A stretch of DNA of 58,649 nt from Parasitella parasitica (lineage: Eukaryota > Mucoromycota > Mucoromycetes > Mucorales > Mucoraceae), in contig MU619269.1 in assembly GCA_025201805.1 (NCBI GenBank), positions 1,964-60,612 of the forward strand, written 5' to 3'. Shown piece by piece: positions 44,101 to 55,598 of the stretch. Made by a program: the position numbers and the translations under genes. The notes under the pieces are model-generated. The model worked only from the letters and a program-made list of their open reading frames with translations. It was not told where the DNA came from and ran no database searches. Positions within the stretch are counted from its first letter, which is position 1; each line of letters starts with the position of its first letter.

Positions 44101-47022
44101 CAATTCATCCAGTTTCCAGAATCACAAATTCGAGAGCATCCATTCCTGTAACAATCAAGATTGGTCCAGAATTCATCCAAGTTATCACTGTAAAATGAAA
44201 CAAAAGTGAAAAAAAAAGTGGCCTGATAAAAATGCTAATTACTGTGTTATATTTAGATGAAGAGACAGGAAATTGTGTACAACATCAGTTGCACTTTACG
44301 GGATGTCTACCATATTGCTAATCTAGATGATATCGTTGCTCTTCCGTCTTCAAAGCCAGAAAATGGCGGTGAAATATCCATCAAATATGACCGCGGAAAG
44401 TCAACCATGGTGCTCTCTACTACCAAACGAGATGTTCTACTAGCAGTGAGTCAAACAAGCCTGTATATTGAATATAGCATGTGTTAACCACCTAATGACA
44501 GCACCTTCGCCATAGTAAAAAGCGATATGAGACATCAAGGCCCGCATCCATCAGCGAACGCGCAATCCGTCCGAATGATGTGCCTGGAAGGCTACTCAAC
44601 ATGGCATTGTTGAATGTTGGAAGCGAAGACCCCAATCTCCGCTTAGCAGCATACAACTTGCTTTACTCGCTTAGCCTGTCATTTAAATTTGATATCGGTA
44701 ATCAGCTGCTAAATGCAAGAGGTGTGTCATTCTATCACAAACTGGGCTACATTGTACTAATTTGTATTTGAAAAGACTTGTGTATCCCGTCCAATAGTTC
44801 AGACTTTATTGTCAGCATTAGTCAAAGTTTGGCTAAAAGCGAGCTTCATTTGACAATGGAATTCCTGAATGAGGTATTTATTGGATTTGCTAAATCAAGT
44901 GAGCCCATGAGACAATTGTCTCTGGATTACATGGTGCCGTGGCTGAGGAATTTGGCTGTATTTACTCGCCATTCCCTTGATGATCACAAGAAGAACTTGT
45001 CAAAAACCAAAGATCTCATTCGCCTGTTGATTGATATAACTGTTAAAAGAGTTGAGGTGAGATAAGTAGATGCATTTTGCGATATAGAGTTACTAATCAA
45101 ACCTGAACAATATAGCTATACAAGCATATTCAAGCTCGAGTATGGAAAACAATTGCCCAAATAGACGATATTACCAACTTGGTCATTGATTGCTTCGTGC
45201 AGTATTCAGTTGAAAATGGCATTGGATCAGCACAAACAGAAATCATAGCTGACACTTTGGTCACGATGGCAAGTGTCTCTATTCGCGGCAAAGTCATTAG
45301 CCGCATGAGAAGAGTCATTGAGAGCACATCTATTCAACCATGTCGTCAATTGATTGAGCATCCATCATGGACCGAAATTGCTGTGCTTTTAAGGTTTATC
45401 CTTATGCTCTCGTTCAACAATACCGGGCCTGTTATGCCCTACATTCCCGAGATATTCCATATTGTAACTATTCTAGTCGTCACTGGCCCTACTTTAATGA
45501 GAACTTCCGTGCATGAACTAGTCGTCAACACCATTCATACCCTTTGCACGATGGGCATTCCTCTGGCAGACGAAAGCTTCAACAAATTACACTTTGTATT
45601 GAATGATTTATGTGATAGCAAAAATCGGGTGTCTTTTGGACTTACAAAGCAGCATGCCAACGCATTCACCATCACAAGAGAAACAACAACCGATTTTGTA
45701 GATGTTATTGATCTTGTTTCTCTGCAAAATATCGTCCGCCTACTATTGGATGCTTTGAATTATGGTGCTCCTACAGTTGATATTGCAAATACATGGCGCG
45801 CTCGATGGATGGGTCTGGTTACAAGCACAGCCTTTTATTTCAACCCTGCGATTCAGCCCAGGTCTTTTGTTACTCTTGGTTGTTTGGCTCAGGATGAGGT
45901 TGACGATGATCTCATCTATCAAATATTGGTGGCATTGAAGGGTGCATTGGCTATATTCAACGAGTCTGACTCTAGTTTGATCACGAGCATAATGATGTGC
46001 CTTAGTAATATCATTGACAATCTACCTACTAATTCTCGCTATCTTTTGCAATTGTTCTGGTTGGCAATCGCGCTCGTACAAGTGGGCCATCCTGCTACAT
46101 TCCCAACTGCAGTACAGTTCCTCCAATCAGTTTTGAGAGCGCTCGATTCTCGTAAGCTATTCGCAGACAGATCAATTGAGCAAGTTCTCTTAAGTGCTCG
46201 CGTTGGTTTGCATCCTATTGTTGATGAACTAGATGATGCTTGTGGTGTTTGCTTCAACAACTACTTTTCGTTTGCTATCGCTGCCATCTTGTTGAAGGGG
46301 CTGAAACAATGTGACAACAAGGATGTTATTTTCCAGTGTTTGACAACATTCCTTGAAGTAGATAGTAAGCGACCTATGGATCAGGGATGTATTGAAGCAA
46401 GCTCTCTAGGCTATCTTGCTGGACTTTTACCGTTTGCAACAAAAGACGACACATTGAAAGAACTTCTACGTTTGGCAGGAATTATAGATGTGGAGATGGA
46501 TAGCATCGATTTTGGAACCTCTCGCTCTGGACTGTTTGACTTGTTAGAAATACCAGATAACAGTACAGCATTGCTGCTCATTTCTCTTTTGGTTACACTA
46601 CTGAATGCTTCGGAAAACGAATCCGAGAGGTTATTTTTGTATACTCTATTGGCTGATGCTGCTGTTTCCGTTCCAGATGTGTTTGCCCTAGTGTAAGTCT
46701 AGATCTCTGCAATGATTTGCACTATGTATTAATGAATTTGTTTGTATTTAGTTATGAATCATTATTACCAAAAATGAATCAAATGGTACTGAATAGTCAA
46801 AATCAAGATGTCATTGAAGCAGTGAAAAGCATCCTGTTAACCGCTTGTTCGGAACCAGCATTTAGTAGCGTACCCATGAATAATAGAACACAGAAGTGGG
46901 GCTTAGAGAGTCTCAAATTCTCTTCACTCGGGGAGCCCACATTTGGTGCTATCAAAACCAATGTTGGATTCAACGCAAAATTAGCCAGTAAGCTGTTGGG
47001 CTGCATTACAGACCAACGATAA
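38150..47022 (+). CDS. Neurofibromin-type Ras GTPase-activating protein
   Basis: Negative regulator of Ras (human NF1, yeast Ira1/2). Seventeen exons: 38150-38203, 38271-38334, 38398-38480, 38527-39070, 39127-40334, 40386-41648, 41707-42264, 42319-42481, 42550-42817, 42873-43656, 43710-44010, 44074-44189, 44257-44445, 44502-44721, 44776-45056, 45116-46692 and 46752-47022. Every phase closes, giving about 2647 aa (human NF1 about 2800). The GAP domain has TLFRGTTMATR with the arginine finger at residue 1320 (42570-42572), and FLRLFGPAILTPENAGF. The Sec14/CRAL-TRIO module follows (NVFYLGGASKGGRPVFYLVS, about residue 1624 on), then a PH-like region and a long helical C-terminal half. A Ser/Asn-rich linker lies at 40795-41010. 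Exon 2 follows a 54-nt first exon. Confidence 0.95.
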
Positions 47023-47743
47023 TGAATGAAAGAGACCCCTATTTAATATTACCAGTAACTACTAATTTATAATACCTGTTGGAATCGATTCCTTAATCAT
47101 AATGCAATAAAAACTTTTAGAAACCAGGATCAGAGCAACCCTGGCTTCTTTTTTTTCAATCATTAATAAAGACCCTACGTTCTCCGTGATATAATCGGTT
47201 GTAGTCTCTTTATTTAATTGTCTTTAGAATTAATCGTTTTTCGTATCAAAATAACTCTTATCATGGATATAAGTATAGTTTTGTAGTGCGTATCTGGAAA
47301 CTGGGAATATGCATCTGAAGCATAGATTTTATATGGCATAAGCTCGTAGCACCTACTAAATCCAGTAAATGTTTAAGGCTCGCATCGAGATGTAGGTAAA
47401 AGTCTATAGCGTTATCCATCCTAATGGTGCCATCTCTATCCTATATCTTATATAGTATAAATCTGTATTGTACATCTTATTAACTGTGCACATATGTAGT
47501 CTATATCAATCTAAAGTAACTGGATAAATCAAGAAGTGGAACGCAGATCATCACAGTGAATGTATTTCACAGAAATAATGTTACCTCTTTCCAATCTTAT
47601 AAGAATAAGTCATTTAAAATACTATAATCAATGTGCTCATCGATTAACTTTATGCTATTTTGCCACAGTTATGCCTACAAATAATTTTTAATTTACTTCA
47701 TTTGTTTTCTGGCACTGTCCACCCTTTTTTTTTGTCTTTATTA
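47023..47743. other. Intergenic, 720 bp
   Basis: 3' flank of the RasGAP gene and 5' flank of the gene at 47744. A T-rich stretch (47723-47735) lies just before the next start codon. Nothing else supportable. Confidence 0.4.
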
Positions 47744-48556
47744 ATGTTCATGCGTGTCGATGTCGGTGCCGATGTCGTTAATCTTTATGCGTTTAATGAT
47801 GAATTCGATGGTAAGTTTATAACTCGTTTTGAGATAATCAAAGATATGATAATAATCCGAAAATAGACGAGAATATGGATACCCCTAATCTACCATTAAA
47901 ATGGAAGTCAAATACAAATCTCATAGTTCAGCTTCTACTGAATGAACAAGAAATAATAAATCTGCTCGTTCGAGCTTTGGTAGGTATGATACATAATAGT
48001 TTTTCGTAAAGCTTACTACTCGTATATGGCACATAGCTTTAATTATAGGTATGTACGTTCAAAAAAAACAGCTTTGTAGTGCATCAGAAGAGATGGCCAG
48101 AGGCTGGAGGTTTCTTTAAAGTATACAAGTCTCAGGATGAAAGTGATGACCGTTTCAAACCAATAGTTTTAACAATTCAAAGTATTAATTCTGAAAATTA
48201 TGCGATACTGTTTACTTGTTTGCGAAAGATTCAATTATTTACCAACTGTATTAATTATTGCCTACAAAGACTGCCTTGGTTCAAAAGAAATTGAACCAAA
48301 TTCACATTTGGTAAAAGTCAAATCTGGATTTTGGGCAGAAAATTGTCTGATGTTTCTTCCCGATTCGTATATCATATCTCTGAATGATTAATCTGTAAAT
48401 GCTTTTCATGCCTTACAGTGCTCACGGTGCCAATTGTCGCATCCAGATAAGGTATTTTCCTTTTCTTCTGTAGAAAATCAAATAATAAAAAAAGAGAATG
48501 AATAGATTTTATTCGAAAATAAAATAAATACTATTCTTGTTTTTAGGCGCGTTTAA
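47744..48556 (+). CDS. Unrecognised small multi-exon protein
   Basis: Six exons, 47744-47810, 47867-47983, 48080-48217, 48270-48366, 48419-48451 and 48547-48556, close in phase to give 153 aa; six consistent joins argue that the gene is real. The protein has an acidic N-terminus (FNDEFDDENMD), a leucine-rich helix (VQLLLNEQEIINLLVRALV), then VHQKRWPEAGGFFKVYKSQD, HLVKVKSGFWAENCLMFLPD and SAHGANCRIQIRRV at the end. The last exon supplies only three codons. No signal peptide or membrane segment. I do not recognise the family; size and alternating strands could suit a small OB- or winged-helix-like domain, but that is a guess. The stop is 60 nt from that of the convergent minus-strand frame. Confidence 0.55.
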
Positions 48557-48616
48557 CGGATGGTGAAAGAGCTTTTTAATGAGTTTGCTGAGGTGTAAGA
48601 GTTAAATAACGCTTGA

Positions 48617-48807
48617 TTAAAAATCTTTTCCCAGTTTTTTTTGGCGAAGCTTGTTTAGTTTCGATATGCTTTCAATAAAAGGAAAATCTTCTGCTGTGTA
48701 TTTTTGCTGTTGTGCTTGCGAGGTCTCTTGATCGAGTTTATATTCATCATTTATCTTTGACTCGTTTAACTTTAACAAACAAGATTAAAATTTACAGTGC
48801 TGTCCAT
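48617..48807 (-). CDS. Possible small gene or terminal exon
   Basis: A minus-strand open stretch ends at 48617 and encodes a hydrophilic, coding-like segment (DEYKLDQETSQAQQQKYTAE, FIESISKLNKLRQKKLGKDF). It is open from about 48763. An ATG at 48807 would join only through an implausibly short 26-nt intron, so the 5' end is unresolved and further exons may lie upstream. I do not recognise it. The convergent position 60 nt from a plausible plus-strand stop matches the tight convergent spacing seen elsewhere in the window. Confidence 0.35.
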
Positions 48808-49536
48808 AATGTCTAATTTTAAAAAGACAGATTTGTAAAATATGTGAAAAGAACTGGAAAGGAAAAGCATTATGATGTTACATTGATAATGAATAAAAGT
48901 GATGAAGTACAACTATAGTTATCCGTACTTTATCGTTTTAAATAGACTGAAGAAACAAACATGCCCTAGAGATAAACATGTATTCATATAAACTGTAGCT
49001 CTCCTACAGTGATGATGTCTATTTTACAGGTCCCTCTAAGAATAACTGTTCGTCATTGACATTCTTTCACATAATACTGTGGTAGTTATTATAGTGGTAT
49101 TCCTCCTTTGCTAAGAACGTACACAAGTGCATGTCGAAGGAGAATATTATGTCGTCAGTAGCCTTGTAAAAAGGTCTCTCCAAGCATTTATTCAAGGGCT
49201 TTTCTCGGTTTAGCCTCTTGCACTTTGAATTCGTGTTTTCTTTTTCCAAACATTGACTAGGTGGCGTAGTAGACGCAACGTAACGCATCACTCATTGTGT
49301 TGTATAACGGTGGGTTAATGAGTGGAGTCATTACTATGACCTCGCCAGTCGTACAGGTGATCAAAGACACTTGCTTAACTTATACAGTATCCCTTTTCTC
49401 GAACGGATCTATTTGTGTTTTTAAGAGATTCTGAGTTTTGTACGTTTTTCAATGGGGCTGTGTTCTGATCAATTGGGAAAAGGAAGTGGTATAAAGTGTT
49501 TATGACGAATAACGATTCAATAATTTAAATTTATTG
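48808..49536. other. Intergenic, no supported gene
   Basis: About 730 bp; a minus-strand 74-codon frame at 49067-49291 lacks support. Contains the 3' flank of the gene at 49537. Confidence 0.35.
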
Positions 49537-51227
49537 TTATAATGAAAAGCTAGCCCTTTGATTATCTAATTGTGGTTTTGAAGATTTGTAAATATTATTT
49601 AATAACTGCTGCAAATCTTCATTATCGGCAATACTATCATTGGATGGCAATTCTGCATCTTGGTTAACAAGGCGATAGCCTTCAAGGCTTTCAACCTTAT
49701 TAAAAAGTCCAGAGATGAATAGAGTGCGCTCTTTTGCCGCGGACAAGCTAAATCTTTGTCTATTGTAGGCAGGTCGATCAAGAGACTTTACCAGCAAGTC
49801 AGTTGTATGTGTAAGATCATTAATTAAAAGTTCTTCATGCGAGATCCAATCCTATAAAATATGCAATGTTAGACGTTGACTGACTTTGATGTGCATAGTG
49901 TGCTTCAAGCGTTACCTGATCCGTGTACCTGCCTCTATCTAAGCGTTTCAAAATGCCGTGAATGGAAGCAAAATCCATGTCTCTTTGTTGTTGAGAGCTG
50001 AGTGCTACGCGCTGATTATCCAAAGATCTTGAAGCAGATTTCTGTATTTGCTGAACCAAGTCTTGTAATACTTGGTGCTTGGGCAAAGGGGCTCTTTGAT
50101 TCTCCATTCTATCCCTTAATAATCTTTCAACCGTTTTGTATAACGTAGCAGCGGCTAGCTCCTTGACTTGTTTCTCTGTCAAATCTGCCCTCTGGTTATT
50201 CAACCTTGGTGCTACGTGAGAAAGTCGATCAATGGCATTCAGAAGTTGATCCAAATCACCTGTTGTTGGAGTTTCAATTGCCTTTGGGCTCTTTTTGTCT
50301 TTGACTACAAAATTATTTGAAGTGACAGATTCGTATGCAGGAGGAGGGGGAGCGAAGAGAGAAGCGCTAGTGTCATCTTTTGTTGTTAGGAATAGCTCAA
50401 GGTTGATATCGTAAGCGGGGGGTTGTTGCTGCTGAGTAGCTAATTTACAAACGATGTTCATCAAATGATCCATTTCGTCCCATAACATGACAATTTCTTG
50501 GCTTGCGTCTGTCTCATCTATGGACATAATTCCAGCTGCTCTCTTACGCTGGAATATAGAGACTTGATCATGTAGTTCTTGCTGAAGTAAGCCAACATCT
50601 TCTTTTTGCTCTATCTTTAGCAAGTCTTGTTGATTGGATGAATTCAATTCAAGTAGCCTGTATACATCATTCAACAGGGCAGCCAATGAGCAACACAAGG
50701 TGTAATCTTGAGCATTAAATTGGCGTTGAGGATGGGCATCAAGGATTTTATATACATCAGAAATACTAGTTGCAAATGGCGTTGATTTACTGCGTGTCAT
50801 TGGTGTTGATGACTCTTGTAATATATTGGTATTCTGAGTGATTGAACCGAGTAGATTTCTGGGCCCTTGCTCTGACGTTGGATCTGACAATCGTCTAACA
50901 TGTTTGCTAGGTAAGTTTTGAACAATTTGTAATAATAGTAAGTCCAGTACACTAAGACAAATGTGCTTTACTGATTGCAATGATTCAACAACTTGAGCTG
51001 ATAAACAGCAATTATTTTCGTATTCCATGGGCTCTTTGGAAAGGCTTTCTAATATTTGATCATCTGTAATATCGTCAGCGCGGTTTTCCGAGGCCACTAA
51101 TTGAGGGCGTTCTTCCTATAAATAATCATTTGTTAAGAAAGAGTGAGGTTTTGTCTGTATAACGTGGCATCTTTACTATAGTGCCACAAGAAGAAGTCGC
51201 CTGTTTCTCTCTCTGTTGCATGGCCAT
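49537..51227 (-). CDS. Protein with repeated NQR motifs and two PPAY motifs
   Basis: Three exons, 51227-51177, 51115-49916 and 49851-49537, all phase 0, giving 521 aa. A short motif recurs in the C-terminal half: LNNQRADL (322), MENQRAPL (354), LDNQRVAL (382), YNRQRFSL (446) and LDNQRASF (512). Each is preceded by an amphipathic helix such as LLNAIDRLSHVAPR or LLRDR. Two PPAY motifs (QQPPAYD about 248, PPPPAYES about 273) fit WW-domain ligands such as Rsp5/Nedd4-type ubiquitin ligases. The N-terminal half is helical (VKHICLSVLDLLLLQIVQNL; QDYTLCCSLAALLNDVYRLL) with no clear membrane segment. Family not recognised; adaptor or scaffold is inference. Divergent from KAR5, with 355 bp between start codons. 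Confidence 0.75.
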
Positions 51228-51582
51228 GATATATATAATTAAGTTGAAAAGAAAAAAAAATAAAATAAAAAAGCAAGAAAAAAGAACGTACGAAAGTGCA
51301 AGAAATCAAAGCGAATTTATAGAAACTGTGTGCCCACGAATAATAAAAAGGGAGCTATTAACATCTCCTTTTGCGAATAATAGTACGATTTAATAACGAA
51401 TATCTCCTTATTGTTTATAAATACAAAAAACCAGAGGCACATAACAACAAACATAAAGCAGGAAAATGACACGACATTGACTTGGCATGATCGATGGCAT
51501 GATAATCTATAAAATGGTAGCCCTTATTCCCTTTTTTTTTGTTTTTTTTTTTTGTTTGGTTGTTCTCTTTAAAAGTACAAGT
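51228..51582. promoter_or_regulatory. Divergent intergenic region (NQR protein / KAR5)
   Basis: AT-rich, with an A-rich tract at 51249-51292 and T-rich runs at 51531-51553 just upstream of KAR5. No gene supported. Confidence 0.4.
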
Positions 51583-53556
51583 ATGAAATTGCCATACAGA
51601 TTGTCTATGTTTGTTGCTATAGTTGTGCTATCTTTGGGATATTCGATTCATAGCACAATTTTACCAAATACCACCAGCAAAAAGGAGCGCAAAAAGAACA
51701 GCAAGTATCATCCGTGAGCTTCAAATGAATAAACTTCTCAACCAGCACTTTTTTCTTTCTAGTTGCATTTTTAAAGGAAAAAATTGTTATTGACCATGGT
51801 TTAGGTAAAATAAAACCTGTTTCCAATTGATCAACACATGCATCGTGTAACCAACGTTTAAATTCAAACTTATAAATTCAATAGAGTTGTACAGGAATTT
51901 ACAAAACCATGAATCCGATTGTTTCAAAAAAGCGACGATAAGACTCAGCGAGGGATGCAATTCATTGAATAAGCTGGATGGCATTGCCAGCATGAAATGT
52001 GCGTAAACAAGTAATGCAGCATCATGATTAACTACAACTGCTCCAGTAGATGCCATCGCTTTGACCTTATGCGAGTTGTCTACTGCTCATATTCCGATTC
52101 CAGTTGAATGCGAAGCTCTGCACAGGAGTAGTGATATTGAAAGTAGCAATGATGTAATAACGAATTGTGCTCAGTAAGTAATATTTCTTGTGTATTATAT
52201 GAATAGTAACCACAAGCCCCATTTGAGTACACTATCCAAAATGCCCCAAACATGGACATCATACAGTGGTAACTATAACATGATGTGGATAACAAGGCAT
52301 TGTGCATATATAACTGACATTTATATAAATGAACCATGCAGGGTATCATCGGGACGTAGGCAGGTATATAAATTTTCACGCCACTCTTTTTAATTGACTT
52401 GTACAACATGAGTAGTGATGATGTGTTTTGCTATCAGGTACCCAATGGAAAAAGGTACGTTGTATGTCTAATGATGGATGCGCATTATTTATCGATATTC
52501 AATGTATAGAGATACTTGAAAAATTGCATGCAAATATTACGCTGAATCAAGCCAAGAATTTTGAGTTACTGAAAAATCAGCATGAGTATTTAGTGAGATG
52601 GCATAAACAGGAAATGAATACATTTGACCATTTAAAGGCATCGCAATATGAGCTTTGGCAACAGATGCAATCAGTACAACAAATCCACGCTCAAACAGCA
52701 AATCAAATTCAAATGATTTTCGATACATTAGTGCTGGTACGAAACTCGACAGAACTGGTTGTCAGTAAATACAGCAATATGGTACATTATCATATGCAAG
52801 AACTGCAAAGTCAACTGAACCAACTTGCCATTAGGCAGGCCATGGAAATTGATCAACTTGTGCATAGTGTGCTGGATGATCTCACACAGGTTGAAAGTGG
52901 CCTTTCTAAAATGATAAGAGCACAGCGCAAAGTCATCGAAGACTGGGACGAAACTAAAATGATTCAAAAAGAATACCTCAATATTTGGCAAGAATCGATT
53001 GAGCAAGTTAATACTAGGCTGAATGAAGTGATGAATCATTCATTGCAACATCTAAGGAGCATTAAGCAAGATATTTCGATCGTTCAAGATCAAATATCGT
53101 GGCTGATATTACCTTTTAAATGGCTGCGCAACACGCTGACAAATTTCTACATCAACATTCGAACTGGGATTTCAAAGCTGCTGATCCACGCTCTCTTGTT
53201 TAATTATGTGTTCAAAGAAATAACAGGAGGCTATATTAAGAAGCTTGGATCAGCATTTGCTGCGGCAACTTGTAAGTTCCTTCATAAACAGCATGCAATG
53301 TTGTTTGCTGAGCAATTCAAAACTGTAGTTCATTTCTACTTGTATCGTTTTTTGAGAGAAAAATATACCAATGAATTGACCGAATCGTCTTTCGACTGCT
53401 TCTTGATTGTGGCAGAAGTAAGTAGCATACGTAAAATATAGATCAGGAATTGATTGGAAACTAGTTTGTCGGTGCAAATAGGCTTCCATTAAAGCTTGTG
53501 AGGTTCGTCTACCGTTTACTCTACGATACCGAGACTCACATGGTGGGTACACCTGA
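51583..53556 (+). CDS. KAR5: Kar5/GEX1/Brambleberry-type nuclear fusion protein
   Basis: ER/nuclear-envelope protein needed for nuclear membrane fusion in karyogamy. Approximate exons: 51583-51713, 51746-51804, 51885-51998, 52050-52173, 52207-52268, 52416-52454, 52510-53271, 53329-53417 and 53482-53556; about 484 aa. Residues 1-25 form a signal peptide (SMFVAIVVLSLGYSIHS). The Cys-rich family core is evident: ESDCFKKATIRLSEGCNSL, KYAIALTLCEL, PIPVECEAL, MPQTWTSYS, MCFAIRYPMEKEILEKLHAN and then ITLNQ. A coiled-coil region follows (about residues 190-380), then hydrophobic helices (WLILPFKWL; LLIHALLFNYVF). Two introns as drawn are only 32-33 nt; a longer second one (acceptor at 52228) also keeps frame. 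The 3' end is uncertain: another frame stays open to 53776. Confidence 0.78.
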
Positions 53557-53870
53557 TTTGAGTATTAGCCATGACGACAATCACTCATCTATCAGTCCTG
53601 CTGAAGTGTCACAGAATGAAAATAACGATGTAGCTCACACCAACAACTTTAATCATTACCATTTCCACAATTATTACCTTAAAGAACCAAATGCAAATCA
53701 GCAAGTAGCCACAGAGCTTAATGAAGAGGATTGTGATGGTATTTTACCTTTGAAAGTAGGTGAATATACTCGTTGACAATGGATTAAACACCACCACTGG
53801 CTTTAAATCAGTCCTTTACAAATAAACAGCTACTGAAATTTTTGCGCTTCGCTTTCTTGTCCCAATAAAC
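53557..53870. other. Intergenic or alternative KAR5 3' end
   Basis: An Asn/His-rich open frame (NNFNHYHFHNYYL) runs to 53776 in a different frame from the KAR5 end I chose. It could be an alternative C-terminus or 3' UTR. A TATA-poor promoter for UPF3 must lie here too. Confidence 0.35.
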
Positions 53871-55319
53871 ATGTCTGGTTCTGTTACTAATTCCACAGAA
53901 CCTTTAACACCCGTTGAGACTTCACCAAAATTAGCTCTTAAGTCTAATGATACTAGCAGAAATTCAGAGGATAAAAAGAAAAAAAGGGCCAAAAAAAAGC
54001 CTAAAAGACGCTCACGTAAACCCACCTTAAAAACAAAGGTTGTAGTAAGAAGACTTCCCCCGAATCTGCCAGAAAAGATTTTCAACAATTCAGTAAAGCC
54101 ATGGATTTCAGAAGATACTGTGGACTATTCATTATACGTGCCTGGGAAACTCAGTAAAAGGTAAATACATTTCGCACCAAAGCTTGCATTTGAATTAAAC
54201 CTTTGATGATTGCGACATTAGTAAAGCAAAAGAAAGTGTGTTCTCGCGCGCTTACTTTCATTTCAAATCTATGGAAGCCGTTATTGCATTCCATCAAGGG
54301 TTTGATGGACATGCATTTGTGGATAGTTTTGGTAAACGCAGTATTGGCAATTTCTAATTCTTGTCGCTAACTGTTTTCTTTCATTGATCAAGGTAACGAC
54401 TTCAGAGCTGTAGTAGAGTTTGCGTTATATCAGAAACTCCCCAAAGAGCATAAAACAGCCGATGCTCGACAAGGAACTATTGACCAAGATCAAGACTACT
54501 TGGAATTTTTAGAGTCATTAAAGGCAGAGGAGAAGGCTCAAACAGAGTTGCAGAACGAACCTGCAGATGGCCTTACTCAAATTGAGAGACTAGAAAATAG
54601 AATTGCTATGGTTACAGGTAAAATGAGTAACGAACTTCAAGGTCTGACATATTAAAACAGTTCGACCCTTAGCCAAGACATTAGCTGCTGAACAAGCCAG
54701 CAAGCCAAAGACTACGCCTCTTCTTGAGCATCTTCGTGCCCAGAAAGCGGCCCAGGCTGCCTCAAAAGCAAAGGCTACAGCAAAGAAAAATGCAAAAAAG
54801 AGAGCCGAAAAAGCGGCCCAAAAGAAAACTGAGCATGGCAGCAGTAAGATACAACAACAACAACAGCAGCAGCAGCAGCAGCAACAACCACAGCAGGAAT
54901 CTCAACAGCAAAGTGCATCAGCAGAGGGAAAGAAGAGAAGAGAGAGAAATAGAAAGAAAAAGGATGCTGATGGTGTAGCCAAAAAGAGAGCCGGTGATAA
55001 GGACAACGGAGATACATCCAGTGTTAGCTCTGCAATTGGTTCTGCAGTACCGAATATATCTAAATCTCGACCACCAAGAGATAAAGAAACAAGGCCTGCT
55101 AGACCACCTAAGGAACCAAAGGCACCTAGACCGGCCAAAGAAGGAGGAGGAGGAGGAGGAAATAATGCAAACTCTAGTCCTAATCTTTCGTCTAACCCCA
55201 AACCAAAGCGATCAAACAACAAGAGGCAAAACAGCAGAAATACCGAGCCAAACCCCCAAGTTGTCAAGATCCTTGGTCGTCAATCGCCTGCACTCAAAAA
55301 GCAAGACACAACAGGGTGA
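53871..55319 (+). CDS. UPF3: UPF3 (Smg-4/UPF3 domain), nonsense-mediated mRNA decay
   Basis: Bridges UPF2 and exon-junction or ribosome-associated factors in nonsense-mediated decay; shuttles between nucleus and cytoplasm. Four exons, 53871-54160, 54222-54331, 54393-54617 and 54661-55319, giving 427 aa with all phases closing. A very basic N-terminus (KKKKRAKKKPKRRSRK, a nuclear localisation signal) precedes the RRM-like domain: TKVVVRRLPPNLPEKIF, VDYSLYVPGKLSKSKAK, SRAYFHFKSMEAVIAFHQGF, FVDSFGNDFRAVVEFALYQ. The last exon is a low-complexity Lys/Arg/Gln/Pro tail with 12 consecutive Gln and a Gly6 run. Length and layout match fungal/animal UPF3 more than the short yeast protein. Confidence 0.93.
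54852..54887 (+). repeat. Polyglutamine CAA/CAG repeat within UPF3
   Basis: Twelve consecutive Gln codons (CAA x4, CAG x6, CAA x2), in frame in the UPF3 tail; further short Gln blocks follow. The mixed codons reduce slippage but the tract is likely to be length-polymorphic. Confidence 0.85.
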
Positions 55320-55598
55320 AGAACTGCATGATGTAGCTATTTTATTTCTACATTTATTGACGCGTTAATGCAATCGAATTTAGCAGCGAGAGCAGAGTGA
55401 AAAACGATATAAAATGAACAACAAAAACAAGAAGGAAAAGGGCCTATTTTAAAGACAATGCAAGGTTCTATATTTCTTCTTGATTTTCATTTTTTGATAT
55501 ACGCTCATTATCAACACTTGACCATTTTGTCTGAATAAATTTGAATACAAATTTACGTGACACGCACAACTCACATCAAACTCGCTTTCTTTTTTCTC
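55320..55598. promoter_or_regulatory. Intergenic region, UPF3 to Dam1-like gene
   Basis: About 280 bp; UPF3 3' flank and the promoter of the next gene. No TATA or clear motif. Confidence 0.3.

Noticed and set aside
53498-53776. Asn/His-rich ORF as the KAR5 C-terminus
   Set aside because: Joining it needs a phase-2 donor that I cannot find; the phase-0 join ends at 53556. Kept only as an alternative.
54902-55267. 121-codon minus-strand ORF rich in Leu/Pro/Ser
   Set aside because: Antisense of the Lys/Arg/Gln-rich UPF3 tail; low-complexity shadow.
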